The translations under genes were made by a program, and so were the position numbers. 7,574 nt of DNA, taken from assembly GCA_021828925.1 (NCBI GenBank), contig JAJZCT010000149.1:1-7574 (forward strand), in the 5' to 3' direction. Below the pieces are notes generated by a model. It had not been told where the DNA came from and ran no database searches. It saw only the letters and a list, made by a program, of their open reading frames with translations. The first letter of the stretch is position 1, and every line of letters starts with the position of its first letter. This DNA is from Planctomycetota bacterium. GTDB lineage: Bacteria; Planctomycetota; Phycisphaerae; WQYP01. Below are positions 1-6,885 of this stretch, in pieces.

Positions 1-1
1 A

Positions 2-1417
2 CTTTCCATGAGTTTTCATGACAATATGCTGGCGGGGCGGCTGCAAAGCAAAGTGTTGCGCGACGTGGAGGCGGTGCAGCAATTGTCCAGCCTGCTGATT
101 GATACGCTTCTTTCAGGGGCGCTGGTTCTCGTGGCGGCATTTGTTGTGACCATCACGCGAAGCCCCACGACGCTTCTGTTTTTTCTTGTTACCGTGCCGG
201 CGGCAGTGGGCCTGACGCGGATGTTCGGCGGGGTCATGCGCCAACGGAATGAGGCATTTCGCATAGAGCTGGAAAAAATGTCCGGCGAAGTATCTGAAAT
301 GATTGAGATGATTCCCGTGGCCCGCGCCCATGCGGTTGAACAATCAGAGGTGGACCGGGTGAATCGGCGGCTGGTGCGCATCCGGCGGGTGGGGCAGGAA
401 CTGGATACCACCAGCAATCTTTTTGGCTCATCCGGATGGGCGACATTCCAATTTTTTCAGATGTTGTGCCTGGTGTTTAATGTCTGGCAATGCTATCACG
501 GATGGATCACCGTGGGCGATGTGGTGATGTATCAGGGCTTTTTTGCCATGGTGGTGGGGTCGGTGCAATCCATGGTGGCCACGATTCCCCAACTGGCCAT
601 CGGGATAGAATCGATAAGGTCTATCGGGGAGGTGCTGGAATCTCCGGATATTGAACGCAATGACGGTAAATTGACGGTTTCTTCGGTGCGCGGGCACATT
701 GAATTTCAGAGTGTCTGTTATCAATATCCGGGTACCAGCAGGCAGGCGGTGGAGAATTTTTCACTGGATGTGGCAGGGGGGGAAACCATTGCGGTGGTGG
801 GGCAATCCGGATCGGGCAAGTCCACGCTGATGAATTTGATTATCGGGTTCCGCAGACCCACGGCGGGCAGAATTCTGGTGGATGGTATTGACATGGAGGC
901 TATTAACCTGCAAACCCTGCGTCGTTTTTTGGCGGTTGTGCCGCAACAGGTGGTACTTTTCAGCGGCACGGTACGGGAAAATATTGCCTACGGCCTGGAG
1001 CATGTCACGCAGGAGCAATTAAATAGTGTGCTGGAAATGGCGAATTGCACAGAGTTTATCCGCGAAATGCCCAAAGGTATCGATACGCCGCTGGGTAACC
1101 GGGGCGGCAAACTTTCCGGTGGGCAGCGGCAAAGAATCGCGATTGCCCGGGCGATGCTGCGTGACCCGCACATTATTATTCTCGATGAAGCGACCAGCGC
1201 TTTGGATTTGGCGTCCGAGCATCTGGTGCAGCAGGCGATTTCACGGTTGGTGAAAGGCCGCACTACTTTTATCGTCGCGCATCGGTTGTCCACCATTCGC
1301 GATGCGCATCGCGTGGCGGTGATGGATCGTGGTCGGTTGGCGGAAGTTGGAACTTACGCGGATCTGTTAGCTCAAGGCGACTCCGCGTTTGCGCGTCTAC
1401 ATGCTTTGCAGGTTTAG
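2..1417 (+). CDS. ABC exporter, fused membrane and ATPase domains (5' end missing)
   Basis: Half-transporter of the ABCB/MsbA-like exporter class: a membrane domain followed by an ATP-binding domain, acting in the inner membrane as a dimer. The reading frame is open to the left edge, so the true start lies outside. The ATG at 8 falls inside the membrane domain, where a 'G.L.S.V..DV..VQ' stretch typical of these proteins is seen. Numbering from that ATG, hydrophobic segments lie near residues 27-48, 53-71, 144-164 and 171-196; the first one or two helices are probably missing. The ATPase domain (about 228-469) is complete: Walker A GQSGSGKST at 265-273 (Lys271), Q-loop VPQQ near 310, signature LSGGQ at 369-373, Walker B ILDE with Asp393 and catalytic Glu394, and switch His425. 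A stop follows at 1415-1417. The exported substrate cannot be told. Family call is secure. Confidence 0.95.
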   Translation, partial: LSMSFHDNMLAGRLQSKVLRDVEAVQQLSSLLIDTLLSGALVLVAAFVVTITRSPTTLLFFLVTVPAAVGLTRMFGGVMRQRNEAFRIELEKMSGEVSEMIEMIPVARAHAVEQSEVDRVNRRLVRIRRVGQELDTTSNLFGSSGWATFQFFQMLCLVFNVWQCYHGWITVGDVVMYQGFFAMVVGSVQSMVATIPQLAIGIESIRSIGEVLESPDIERNDGKLTVSSVRGHIEFQSVCYQYPGTSRQAVENFSLDVAGGETIAVVGQSGSGKSTLMNLIIGFRRPTAGRILVDGIDMEAINLQTLRRFLAVVPQQVVLFSGTVRENIAYGLEHVTQEQLNSVLEMANCTEFIREMPKGIDTPLGNRGGKLSGGQRQRIAIARAMLRDPHIIILDEATSALDLASEHLVQQAISRLVKGRTTFIVAHRLSTIRDAHRVAVMDRGRLAEVGTYADLLAQGDSAFARLHALQV

Positions 1418-1418
1418 G

Positions 1419-1447
1419 TTGTTACCGTTTGCTGTGGGCCTTATGAT
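1419..1447 (+). promoter_or_regulatory. Possible sigma70-like promoter for the Gdx/SugE gene
   Basis: TTGTTA (1419-1424, 4 of 6 to the -35 consensus), a 17-base spacer, then TATGAT (1442-1447, 5 of 6 to the -10 consensus). It begins directly after the stop codon of the upstream exporter gene and would start transcription near 1454, giving a leader of about 80 bases before the start codon at 1536. This is pattern matching only. Confidence 0.35.
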
Positions 1448-1535
1448 TATGTTTCAGGGTGCGGCTTGCAGGATATTTTTGACGTAGGGTATCAGACCGC
1501 AGGTCATGGCATGGGCCAAAATTCGGAGAATTTTT

Positions 1536-1859
1536 ATGATCGCGTGGATTGCTCTGATCATCGCTGGGATATTTGAAGTTATCTGGGCTATTGGGTTGAA
1601 ATATTCGCATGGCCTTACAGAGATTGTCCCCGCTACGGTCACACTCATTGGAATGATCGGAAGTATGGCGCTATTGGCGGTGGCGGTAAAAGCCATTCCG
1701 GTGGGGACAGCCTACGCCGTATGGGTCGGTATCGGAACAGTTGGCACGGTACTACTGGGGATTATGTTATTTAAAGAACCCGTCACCGTGTTGCGTCTGG
1801 GTTTTATTATTCTGATTCTTCTAGGTGTCATTGGTTTAAAGCTCACTGGGCCATCATAA
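1536..1859 (+). CDS. sugE: Gdx/SugE-type small multidrug resistance exporter (likely guanidinium)
   Basis: Four-helix inner-membrane transporter of the SMR family that works as an antiparallel dimer and exchanges protons for substrate. The start at 1536 gives 107 residues, the usual SMR length. GGAG at 1525-1528 sits 7 bases ahead of it, whereas the upstream in-frame ATG at 1506 would add ten polar residues foreign to the family. The N-terminus MIAWIALIIAGIFEVIWA is close to known Gdx/SugE proteins. The central proton/substrate glutamate is Glu14. Trp17 and the GLK stretch at 20-22 mark the Gdx branch rather than the EmrE/Qac branch. Ser43, GTAYAVW (57-63, with Tyr60 and Trp63) and the C-terminal GVIGLKL also fit. 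Characterised Gdx proteins export guanidinium; that role here is inferred from motifs. A Val follows Trp63 where Gdx usually has Thr. It has its own plausible promoter and is probably monocistronic, since the next gene is on the other strand. Confidence 0.93.
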   Translation: MIAWIALIIAGIFEVIWAIGLKYSHGLTEIVPATVTLIGMIGSMALLAVAVKAIPVGTAYAVWVGIGTVGTVLLGIMLFKEPVTVLRLGFIILILLGVIGLKLTGPS

Positions 1860-1951
1860 CTGAACTCCGCTGTTGCGCAGGCAGGCAGGGGCATCCGCCG
1901 GCCGATGGTGGACCGCCCGCAATGGGGCGATGCAAACCGGGGATTCCAAAA

Positions 1952-2038
1952 CGGAGGCGGAGGGATTCGAACCCCCGGTGGACTTGCGCCCACACCGGTT
2001 TTCAAAACCGGCGCGTTAAACCGCTCTGCCACGCCTCC
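1952..2038 (-). tRNA. tRNA-Ser, anticodon UGA
   Basis: Class II (long variable arm) tRNA of 87 bases on the minus strand, reading UCA and related serine codons. Acceptor arm GGAGGCG (2038-2032) pairs fully with CGCCTCC (1959-1953), with discriminator G at 1952. Anticodon stem CCGGT/ACCGG encloses the loop TTTGAAA, placing anticodon TGA at 2004-2002. The T arm is GGGGG-TTCGAAT-CCCTC with one G-U pair. A long variable arm lies between the anticodon and T arms, as expected for serine. No CCA end is encoded: the next minus-strand bases are TTTT. The gene lies between two + strand genes, so it is its own transcription unit. Confidence 0.97.
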
Positions 2039-2054
2039 CAATGTCAACTTGTCT

Positions 2055-2084
2055 GAAGATATGGAATATCACATTCCAATCTTC
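2055..2084. other. 12-bp hairpin between the tRNA gene and the sugar operon
   Basis: GAAGAT, one bulged A, then TGGAAT; a five-base loop; then ATTCCA and ATCTTC. All twelve pairs are Watson-Crick. It lies 17 bases upstream of the tRNA-Ser 5' end (minus strand). On the + strand it is followed by a pyrimidine-rich run with short T tracts. It could end + strand transcripts from the Gdx gene, or be an operator or processing signal in the tRNA promoter region. The fold is clear but the role is not. Confidence 0.45.
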
Positions 2085-2174
2085 AACTCTCTCTTTATTG
2101 AGCTTAAACAGTACCGCATTCAATTTACCGGGTCAAATGTTTCATATTGTCCTTACTTTCATATTTATTCCGCA

Positions 2175-2203
2175 TTGACACAATGGCGGCAGCAAATTAC
2201 GAT
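2175..2203 (+). promoter_or_regulatory. Sigma70-like promoter for the sugar importer operon
   Basis: A perfect -35 hexamer TTGACA (2175-2180), a 17-base spacer and TACGAT (2198-2203, 4 of 6 to the -10 consensus). Transcription would begin near 2210, leaving a leader of nearly 190 bases ahead of the start codon at 2398. The rest of the stretch from 2041 to 2397 has no gene. It holds the hairpin at 2055-2084, this promoter, a GATGCCG/CGGCATC pair (2223-2229 and 2277-2283) and the palindrome at 2339-2355. Confidence 0.45.
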
Positions 2204-2338
2204 TCAAAATTCGATAACGCTTGATGCCGGTGTCAGACGGAATTGTCGCAGCATCAGGACGGGAATAGTGGAATGTCGGCATCGACTGGATTTCCGATAA
2301 CTTCACTACTCGACCCGACACGGAAACAAACAAGTGAG

Positions 2339-2355
2339 CGGAACATCGTGTTCCG
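2339..2355. promoter_or_regulatory. 7-3-7 palindrome, possible operator
   Basis: CGGAACA-tcg-TGTTCCG is a perfect inverted repeat ending 42 bases before the start codon of the binding-protein gene. A -10-like CATAAT (5 of 6) follows at 2360-2365 without a matching -35 box, so the palindrome would cover the -35 area of any promoter there. This is the arrangement of a repressor or activator site for the sugar operon. In RNA it could instead form a small hairpin in the leader. No regulator gene is present to pair with it. Confidence 0.35.
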
Positions 2356-2397
2356 ATGGCATAATCCCAAAATGTTTTACATTCAGGAGGATTACCT

Positions 2398-3435
2398 ATG
2401 CGGCGGTTTCCAAAATTAACGTTGATCGTGGCGGCCCTGACATTGACATTAGGGCTGTCTGGTTGCGGCAAAGGGGGCAATAACGCCAGCCAATCCGGCA
2501 CTCCGGCCAACGCGCCGGCCGCGGCGGCCAAGCCCGTGCATGTATATCCCAAAGGCACGCCCATTAAGCTGGCCTTTGTCAGTAACAATGTCGCAAATTA
2601 TTGGAACTTCGCGCACGCCGGGGTTCGAGTTTTTGAAAAGAAAACCGGCATTCAGGTAACGTTCCGCGAACCGGCAAAAGGGACGGTCGCCGAACAAAAT
2701 CAGATCATTGAAGACCTTGTAACCGAAGGGTATAACGGCATTGCCATCAGCGTTATTGCCCCCAATGACCAGATACGCACGCTGGATTCGGCGGCGCGAT
2801 CCTCGAATTTAATCTGCGTTGATTCCGATGCCCCGAAGTCCAGCCGACTGATGTATATCGGCACCATGAATTACAACGCCGGGCTGTTAATGGGTAAGGA
2901 AATTGTCAAACTGCTGCCCAAGGGCGGGCAGGTGGCGATTTTTGTCGGCAATCTTGCCGCCCGTAACGCCTCCCGGCGACTGCAGGGAATTGAACATGTT
3001 ATCAAAGGGCATGGCATTACCATCGTGGCCAAAAAAGAGGACAATCAGGACTACGCACGGGCTAGATCCAATGCGGAAAATGTCATCAGCGCCTTTCCAC
3101 ATTTGAGCCTCATGTGTGGTCTGTATTCTTATAACGGTGCCCTGGCCGCGGCCGCCGTGAAGGCCGCGGGAGACAAAGGTAAGATTAAAGTCATCGCCTT
3201 TGACCAGGATCCTGATACGCTTCAGGATATTAAAAGCGGGCTGATCAACGCCACGGTCGTGCAGAATCCATTCATGGAAGGGTACCTTTCATGTAAATAT
3301 CTGCGAAACATTTGCGCTAACGGCATGAAAGCCGTGCCGACACCGGCCAATGTGGATACGGGTGTACACATTGTAGACGCCGGAAATCTGGCCGCCTATA
3401 AGAAAAAACTCGCGAAGATGATGGCCTCGAAATAA
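2398..3435 (+). CDS. Sugar ABC importer, substrate-binding lipoprotein
   Basis: Periplasmic-binding-protein type 1 (ribose/xylose-binding-like) component that captures the ligand and hands it to the permease encoded downstream. The start at 2398 has a strong ribosome site, AGGAGG at 2385-2390, 7 bases ahead. The signal peptide has Arg2, Arg3 and Lys6, a hydrophobic stretch 7-20 and the lipobox LSGC with Cys23 as the lipidated residue; Ser at +2 gives no inner-membrane retention signal of the Asp type. A flexible Gly/Asn/Ala/Pro linker (24-53) precedes two alpha/beta lobes (about 56-315). Family motifs are SNN (62-64) with YWN (68-70), DSDAPKS (142-148), GTMNYNAG (155-162), SYNG (244-247), FDQDPDTL (268-275) and VVQNPF (287-292). 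Length 345 is usual. It is the first gene of the operon, 33 bases before the ATPase gene. The ligand is probably a monosaccharide or related small polyol, but its identity is not visible. Confidence 0.93.
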   Translation: MRRFPKLTLIVAALTLTLGLSGCGKGGNNASQSGTPANAPAAAAKPVHVYPKGTPIKLAFVSNNVANYWNFAHAGVRVFEKKTGIQVTFREPAKGTVAEQNQIIEDLVTEGYNGIAISVIAPNDQIRTLDSAARSSNLICVDSDAPKSSRLMYIGTMNYNAGLLMGKEIVKLLPKGGQVAIFVGNLAARNASRRLQGIEHVIKGHGITIVAKKEDNQDYARARSNAENVISAFPHLSLMCGLYSYNGALAAAAVKAAGDKGKIKVIAFDQDPDTLQDIKSGLINATVVQNPFMEGYLSCKYLRNICANGMKAVPTPANVDTGVHIVDAGNLAAYKKKLAKMMASK

Positions 3436-3468
3436 GCATTATTTTATCTGGTCACACAGGATCACCGC

Positions 3469-4986
3469 ATGGCCGACGATTACATCCTGCGAATGCGCGG
3501 CGTGACAAAACGTTTCCCAGGTGTTACAGCTTTGGAGCGTGTGGACCTGGAACTCCGCAGCGGCGAGGTTCTGGCCCTGATGGGGGAAAATGGCGCCGGG
3601 AAAAGCACGCTAATGAAAATTCTAGGCGGGGCACAGCCGCCCGATGAAGGCACGCTCCTTGTCGATGGCAAGGAAGTGGCGTTTCGCAATGTTTCGGATT
3701 CCCGCCGCCACGGCATTGTGCTGGTGCATCAAGAATTGATGATGGCGTCAAATCTGGACGTGGCCGGCAATATTTTTCTGGGCAGCGAGAAAAGCTCCTG
3801 GGGCCTGTTGCGGCGGCGCGCCATGCGATCCGCATCGGAATCAGTCTTGCGCCGCGTAGGGCTTTTATGCTCACCGGCAACGCTGGTCAGCACCCTGACG
3901 CCGGGCCAAATGCAAATGGTGGAAATTGCCAAGGCGCTTTCCCATAAAGCCCGAATTCTGATTCTGGATGAACCCACGAGTTCGCTGACGGTTACCGAAT
4001 CCGAACAACTCTTTAAAATCATCGGCGATCTTCGCAGAGACGGGATCGCAATTATTTATATTTCTCACCGCATGGAGGAAGTGCAGCGCCTGGCAGACCG
4101 GGTGATTGTTCTCCGTGACGGCAAGCGCGTGGGTGAATTGCAACGCACCGAAATAACTCAGAACAAAATTGTCTCGATGATGGTGGGGCGGGAACTCACA
4201 AATTGGTATCCGCCGTTGCGGCCCGCCAGGGAATATCGCACGGTTTTGAAAGTGGAGAATCTGATCGTGCCCGGTGCACCCTGCGCCGTGAGCTTTGAAG
4301 CTGGAGCGGGTGAAATTGTCGGCTTTGCGGGGCTGGTCGGCTCCGGTCGAACTGAACTAATGCATGCGATCTTTGGAGCCACACCGCCGCTGGGAGGTAC
4401 CATCGTCGTGGAGTCAAAAGCCTTCACGCCACGCCGCCCTCGTGATGCCATTAACCGCGGTATTTATCTGGCGCCGGAAGACCGCAAACATCATGGCCTG
4501 GTGCTACCGATGACGATTGCACAAAATATCTCCATGCCGGATATCCATAATTATAAGCCGCGTGCGTGGCTGCAACGCGGGCGTGAACTGACCGTGGCGA
4601 AAAAGCAAGTGGACTTGCTGCGGATTAAGGCTCCGGGTGTCAAATCCCGCGTGGGAAGTCTGTCAGGGGGCACTCAACAGAAAGTTGTGCTGGGGAAATG
4701 GCTGGCCATGCGCCCCAAAATCTTGATTCTGGACGAACCGACGCGCGGGGTGGACGTGGGGGCCAAGGCCGAAATTTACCGGGAGATGATGGAATTGGCC
4801 CAGCAGGGGATTACCATTTTGATGGTCAGTTCCGAAATGGAAGAAGTATTGGGCATGAGCGATCGAATTATTGTCATGCGCGAAAGACGCATGGAAGGCA
4901 TTTTGCCACGCCGACAGGCCACGCAGGAACGCATCGCGGCCCTGATGACCGGGGCCGGGAAAATTGATAAAAGCATTGGAGTCTGA
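3469..4986 (+). CDS. Sugar ABC importer, double ATPase subunit (RbsA/MglA/XylG class)
   Basis: Cytoplasmic ATPase with two fused nucleotide-binding domains that drives uptake through the permease encoded next. Its 505 residues match the family (E. coli RbsA has 501). Domain 1 has Walker A GENGAGKST at 39-47 (Lys45), signature LTPGQ at 143-147, Walker B ILILDE with Asp167 and Glu168, and His200. Domain 2 has the degenerate Walker A GLVGSGRTE at 288-296 with Arg294 where Lys is expected, signature LSGGTQQ at 398-404, Walker B with Asp422 and Glu423, and VSSEMEEV with Ser where the switch His would be. This one-good-site, one-degenerate-site pattern is normal for the class, so only domain 1 is likely to be fully catalytic. 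Start 3469 has CAGGA 8 bases ahead. Its TGA stop overlaps the ATG of the permease gene by one base (TGATG), indicating translational coupling. Substrate cannot be assigned. Confidence 0.96.
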   Translation: MADDYILRMRGVTKRFPGVTALERVDLELRSGEVLALMGENGAGKSTLMKILGGAQPPDEGTLLVDGKEVAFRNVSDSRRHGIVLVHQELMMASNLDVAGNIFLGSEKSSWGLLRRRAMRSASESVLRRVGLLCSPATLVSTLTPGQMQMVEIAKALSHKARILILDEPTSSLTVTESEQLFKIIGDLRRDGIAIIYISHRMEEVQRLADRVIVLRDGKRVGELQRTEITQNKIVSMMVGRELTNWYPPLRPAREYRTVLKVENLIVPGAPCAVSFEAGAGEIVGFAGLVGSGRTELMHAIFGATPPLGGTIVVESKAFTPRRPRDAINRGIYLAPEDRKHHGLVLPMTIAQNISMPDIHNYKPRAWLQRGRELTVAKKQVDLLRIKAPGVKSRVGSLSGGTQQKVVLGKWLAMRPKILILDEPTRGVDVGAKAEIYREMMELAQQGITILMVSSEMEEVLGMSDRIIVMRERRMEGILPRRQATQERIAALMTGAGKIDKSIGV

Positions 4987-6023
4987 TGAGACGTGAGTTA
5001 GGTATTCTTTGTGCCGTGGTAGTGATGTGCGGCTTTTTATTCTGGAGTAATCATGACTTCGGAAAAGCCGCCAACATTCTCAACGTGTCGCGCCAGGCGG
5101 CCATGCTGGGTATATTTGCCATCGGCAGCAGTTTTGTCATTATCACCGGCGGCATTGATCTGTCCGTGGGGGCGATCATCGGTTTAACGGGGGTGCTGAT
5201 CGCCAAAATTTCGTCGCCATCGGTACATTGCCTGAATCATCCGCTGTGGGTCGGTATCAGCATTGCTCTGGCGGTGGCATTGCTGATTGGGTTAATTCAG
5301 GGATTGCTGATATCCAAATTAAAACTTCAGCCGTTTATTGTCACGCTCGCGGGAATGTTGCTGGTGCGGGGAACCGCACAAATTATTACCCATGGCGGAA
5401 CGCTGGGCCTGGGAACTTCGCCCCTGATTAACCTTTCCACCGAAGGGCTGTTTCATTATGGCTATCATGCCATTTTAGCCTATCCGGTTCTCATTTTTCT
5501 CGGCGTGATTATTATCTTCGCGTATCTGCTGCACGCCACCGTTTTTGGCCGATATGTATTTGCCATCGGTGGCAATCGGGACGCGGCGCAATATTCCGGT
5601 ATTCCGGTGGACCGGGTGGAGACTCTTACCTATGTGATTTCGGCGGGGCTGGCTGGTGTCGCGGGCATATGCTATGCATCTTACATTGGACAAATGACCT
5701 ACAACGTGGGTAATGGTTATGAACTTAATGCCATTGCTGCCGCGGTTATCGGGGGCGTTTCGTTGCGGGGGGGTGAAGGCAGCGTGCTGGGGGCCATCAT
5801 AGGATCAGTGATGATGGAATTGATTCAAAACGGCATTATTCTTTTCAAGTGGGTATATCACTCGGCGGGACATCGGGAGGTATTCCGTTTAAGTTCCAAC
5901 TGGACGTACTTTATTACCGGTGCGGTAATCCTTCTGGCGGTGTTAATTGATCAATTGGCCAATATTTTTAATAAGCGCAAGCGCTTAAGGCGCCAGGCGC
6001 AAATTGCGGCTGCCAAGGTGTAA
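4986..6023 (+). CDS. Sugar ABC importer, permease subunit (RbsC class)
   Basis: Inner-membrane channel subunit of the importer; two copies are expected to pair with the double ATPase encoded upstream. It has 345 residues, somewhat longer than E. coli RbsC (321). Hydrophobic segments fall near 5-22, 36-56, 60-76, 87-110, 116-135, 163-184, 212-234, 246-285 (probably two spans) and 305-326. Class motifs are ITGGIDLSVGA (53-63), QPFIVTLAGMLLVRG (115-129), GRYVFAIGGN (188-197) with GIPV (205-208), and the ATPase-coupling stretch AAAVIGGVSLRGGEGS (251-266). A basic tail from about 329 (KRKRLRRQ) should be cytoplasmic. The residues 290-304, with two His and several charges, lengthen the loop before the last helix. 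Start 4986 overlaps the ATPase stop by one base; GGAG at 4978-4981 lies only 4 bases ahead, so re-initiation after the ATPase stop probably matters. The gene ends 21 bases from the end of the convergent gene. Confidence 0.95.
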   Translation: MRRELGILCAVVVMCGFLFWSNHDFGKAANILNVSRQAAMLGIFAIGSSFVIITGGIDLSVGAIIGLTGVLIAKISSPSVHCLNHPLWVGISIALAVALLIGLIQGLLISKLKLQPFIVTLAGMLLVRGTAQIITHGGTLGLGTSPLINLSTEGLFHYGYHAILAYPVLIFLGVIIIFAYLLHATVFGRYVFAIGGNRDAAQYSGIPVDRVETLTYVISAGLAGVAGICYASYIGQMTYNVGNGYELNAIAAAVIGGVSLRGGEGSVLGAIIGSVMMELIQNGIILFKWVYHSAGHREVFRLSSNWTYFITGAVILLAVLIDQLANIFNKRKRLRRQAQIAAAKV

Positions 6024-6044
6024 GCGGCGGGGCGGAACGATCCA

Positions 6045-6827
6045 TTACTTCGCCACGCGATGCTCATGGTTGTTAATATGGTCCATGCAGTAGCATGGTG
6101 TGCCGGCGCAGCGATTGCAATAGCGGAATTCCATCTGCGGATTACTTTTTTCAGTAACTCCGCAGGTCGTGCAACGGTGAAAGGGCGCATCGACCGCGGT
6201 GGCCGCTTTCTGCACCATTTTGCGGTGCCCGTAGCGAATGCGATTGATAATATCCCGGTGAAAGAATATCAAAAAATTAAGCACAGCCGCGAAGACAATA
6301 GCGCGTTGCGACCAGGGACCCGCCAGGAACATCCAAGCGTAAAAAGCCCACATCAGCCATCCCAGATACTTCACCTTTACTGGCAAAATAAATGCGACGT
6401 AAATAACGAAATCCGGATATAAAAACGCAAAGGCCAGAAAAACCGAGCCAAACAGGTAGAGGCTTCCCACCGCACTGCCCGGCACCAGCAAGGCTGCCGC
6501 CACGGTGGCCATCCAGCCGATCAACAGGAAAAGATTGTAATGCAGTGATCCCCACGTATTTTCCAGCGTATTGCCGAGCAGGAAAAAGAAATAAATATCC
6601 AGAAACAGCCAGATCGGACTGTACGATGGCGGAATCAAGACAAATGAAATCACCCTCCACCATTGCCCGGCCCACACCATGGGCGCATCGAGATACATGC
6701 GGCTAATGATGTTCGGATGGGAGAAGTGCAATACAAAAAACAACACCTGCCCGATGATAATCCATATTGTCAGATGCGGAATCGCGAAGCGGGAAAGTTT
6801 GCGTTCCAGTTTGTCTTTGAATCCCAT
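6045..6827 (-). CDS. Rhomboid-like membrane protein without visible catalytic pair, C-terminal zinc-ribbon-like domain
   Basis: A 260-residue integral membrane protein of the rhomboid superfold. The N-terminus has LERKLSRFAIPHL (7-19), then helices near 20-35, 72-87, 97-114, 122-137, 139-150, 155-170 and 175-190. Rhomboid features present are WR (57-58, loop 1), LENTWG (88-93, loop/helix 2) and LPVKVKYLGWL (149-159). The protease motif GxSG is not seen: helix 4 reads LYLFGSVFLAF. No His lies in the middle of the last helix (AAVLNFLIFFH). The tail has Cys219, Cys222, Cys237, Cys240, Cys245, Cys247, His250, His254 and His256, likely binding one or two zinc ions in the cytoplasm. I recall similar proteins in Clostridia with the same ending, often named rhomboid family protein; that is memory, not a search. 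Minus-strand AGGG, about nine bases before the ATG at 6827, serves as ribosome site. A -10-like TAGAAT lies at 6862-6857 with no good -35. It is probably a pseudoprotease that binds membrane substrates. Confidence 0.85.
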   Translation of the reverse strand: MGFKDKLERKLSRFAIPHLTIWIIIGQVLFFVLHFSHPNIISRMYLDAPMVWAGQWWRVISFVLIPPSYSPIWLFLDIYFFFLLGNTLENTWGSLHYNLFLLIGWMATVAAALLVPGSAVGSLYLFGSVFLAFAFLYPDFVIYVAFILPVKVKYLGWLMWAFYAWMFLAGPWSQRAIVFAAVLNFLIFFHRDIINRIRYGHRKMVQKAATAVDAPFHRCTTCGVTEKSNPQMEFRYCNRCAGTPCYCMDHINNHEHRVAK

Positions 6828-6885
6828 GCGTATACGCCCTTAAGCCAAATAGCGGAATTCTAAGGCGGCGAGGGGTGAAAAGCAC

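Noticed and set aside
8..10. ATG at 8 as the start of the ABC exporter gene
   Set aside because: The frame is open to the left edge and the ATG falls inside the conserved membrane domain, so the gene begins outside the window.
1506..1535. Earlier ATG at 1506 as the start of the Gdx/SugE gene
   Set aside because: It would add ten polar residues absent from the family, while the ATG at 1536 has GGAG 7 bases ahead and gives the usual length.
1914..1929. CGCCC/GGGCG hairpin after the tRNA gene as a terminator
   Set aside because: Only five pairs and no T run follow it on the minus strand.
1712..2047. Open frame of 111 codons on the minus strand
   Set aside because: It overlaps both the tRNA gene and the end of the Gdx gene, and its product is low-complexity without family features.
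1905..2300. Open frame of 131 codons on the + strand
   Set aside because: It crosses the tRNA-Ser gene in antisense and shows no domain or ribosome site; it is a chance frame.
3895..3909. LTPGQ instead of LSGGQ in the first ATPase domain, and Arg294/Ser changes in the second
   Set aside because: Variation in the first signature and a degenerate second site are normal for RbsA/MglA/XylG-class ATPases.
5945..5956. Perfect palindrome AATTGATCAATT
   Set aside because: It lies inside the permease coding sequence (LIDQL) and nothing else suggests a site.
5972..5987. Inverted repeat TAAGCGC-AA-GCGCTTA near the end of the permease gene as a terminator
   Set aside because: The loop is too short, no T run follows on either strand, and the bases encode the basic tail of the permease.
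6119..6860. Identical 13-mer AATAGCGGAATTC at 6119-6131 and 6848-6860, near both ends of the rhomboid-like gene
   Set aside because: A repeat of this length is roughly expected by chance in a window of this size, and there are no other signs of a mobile element.
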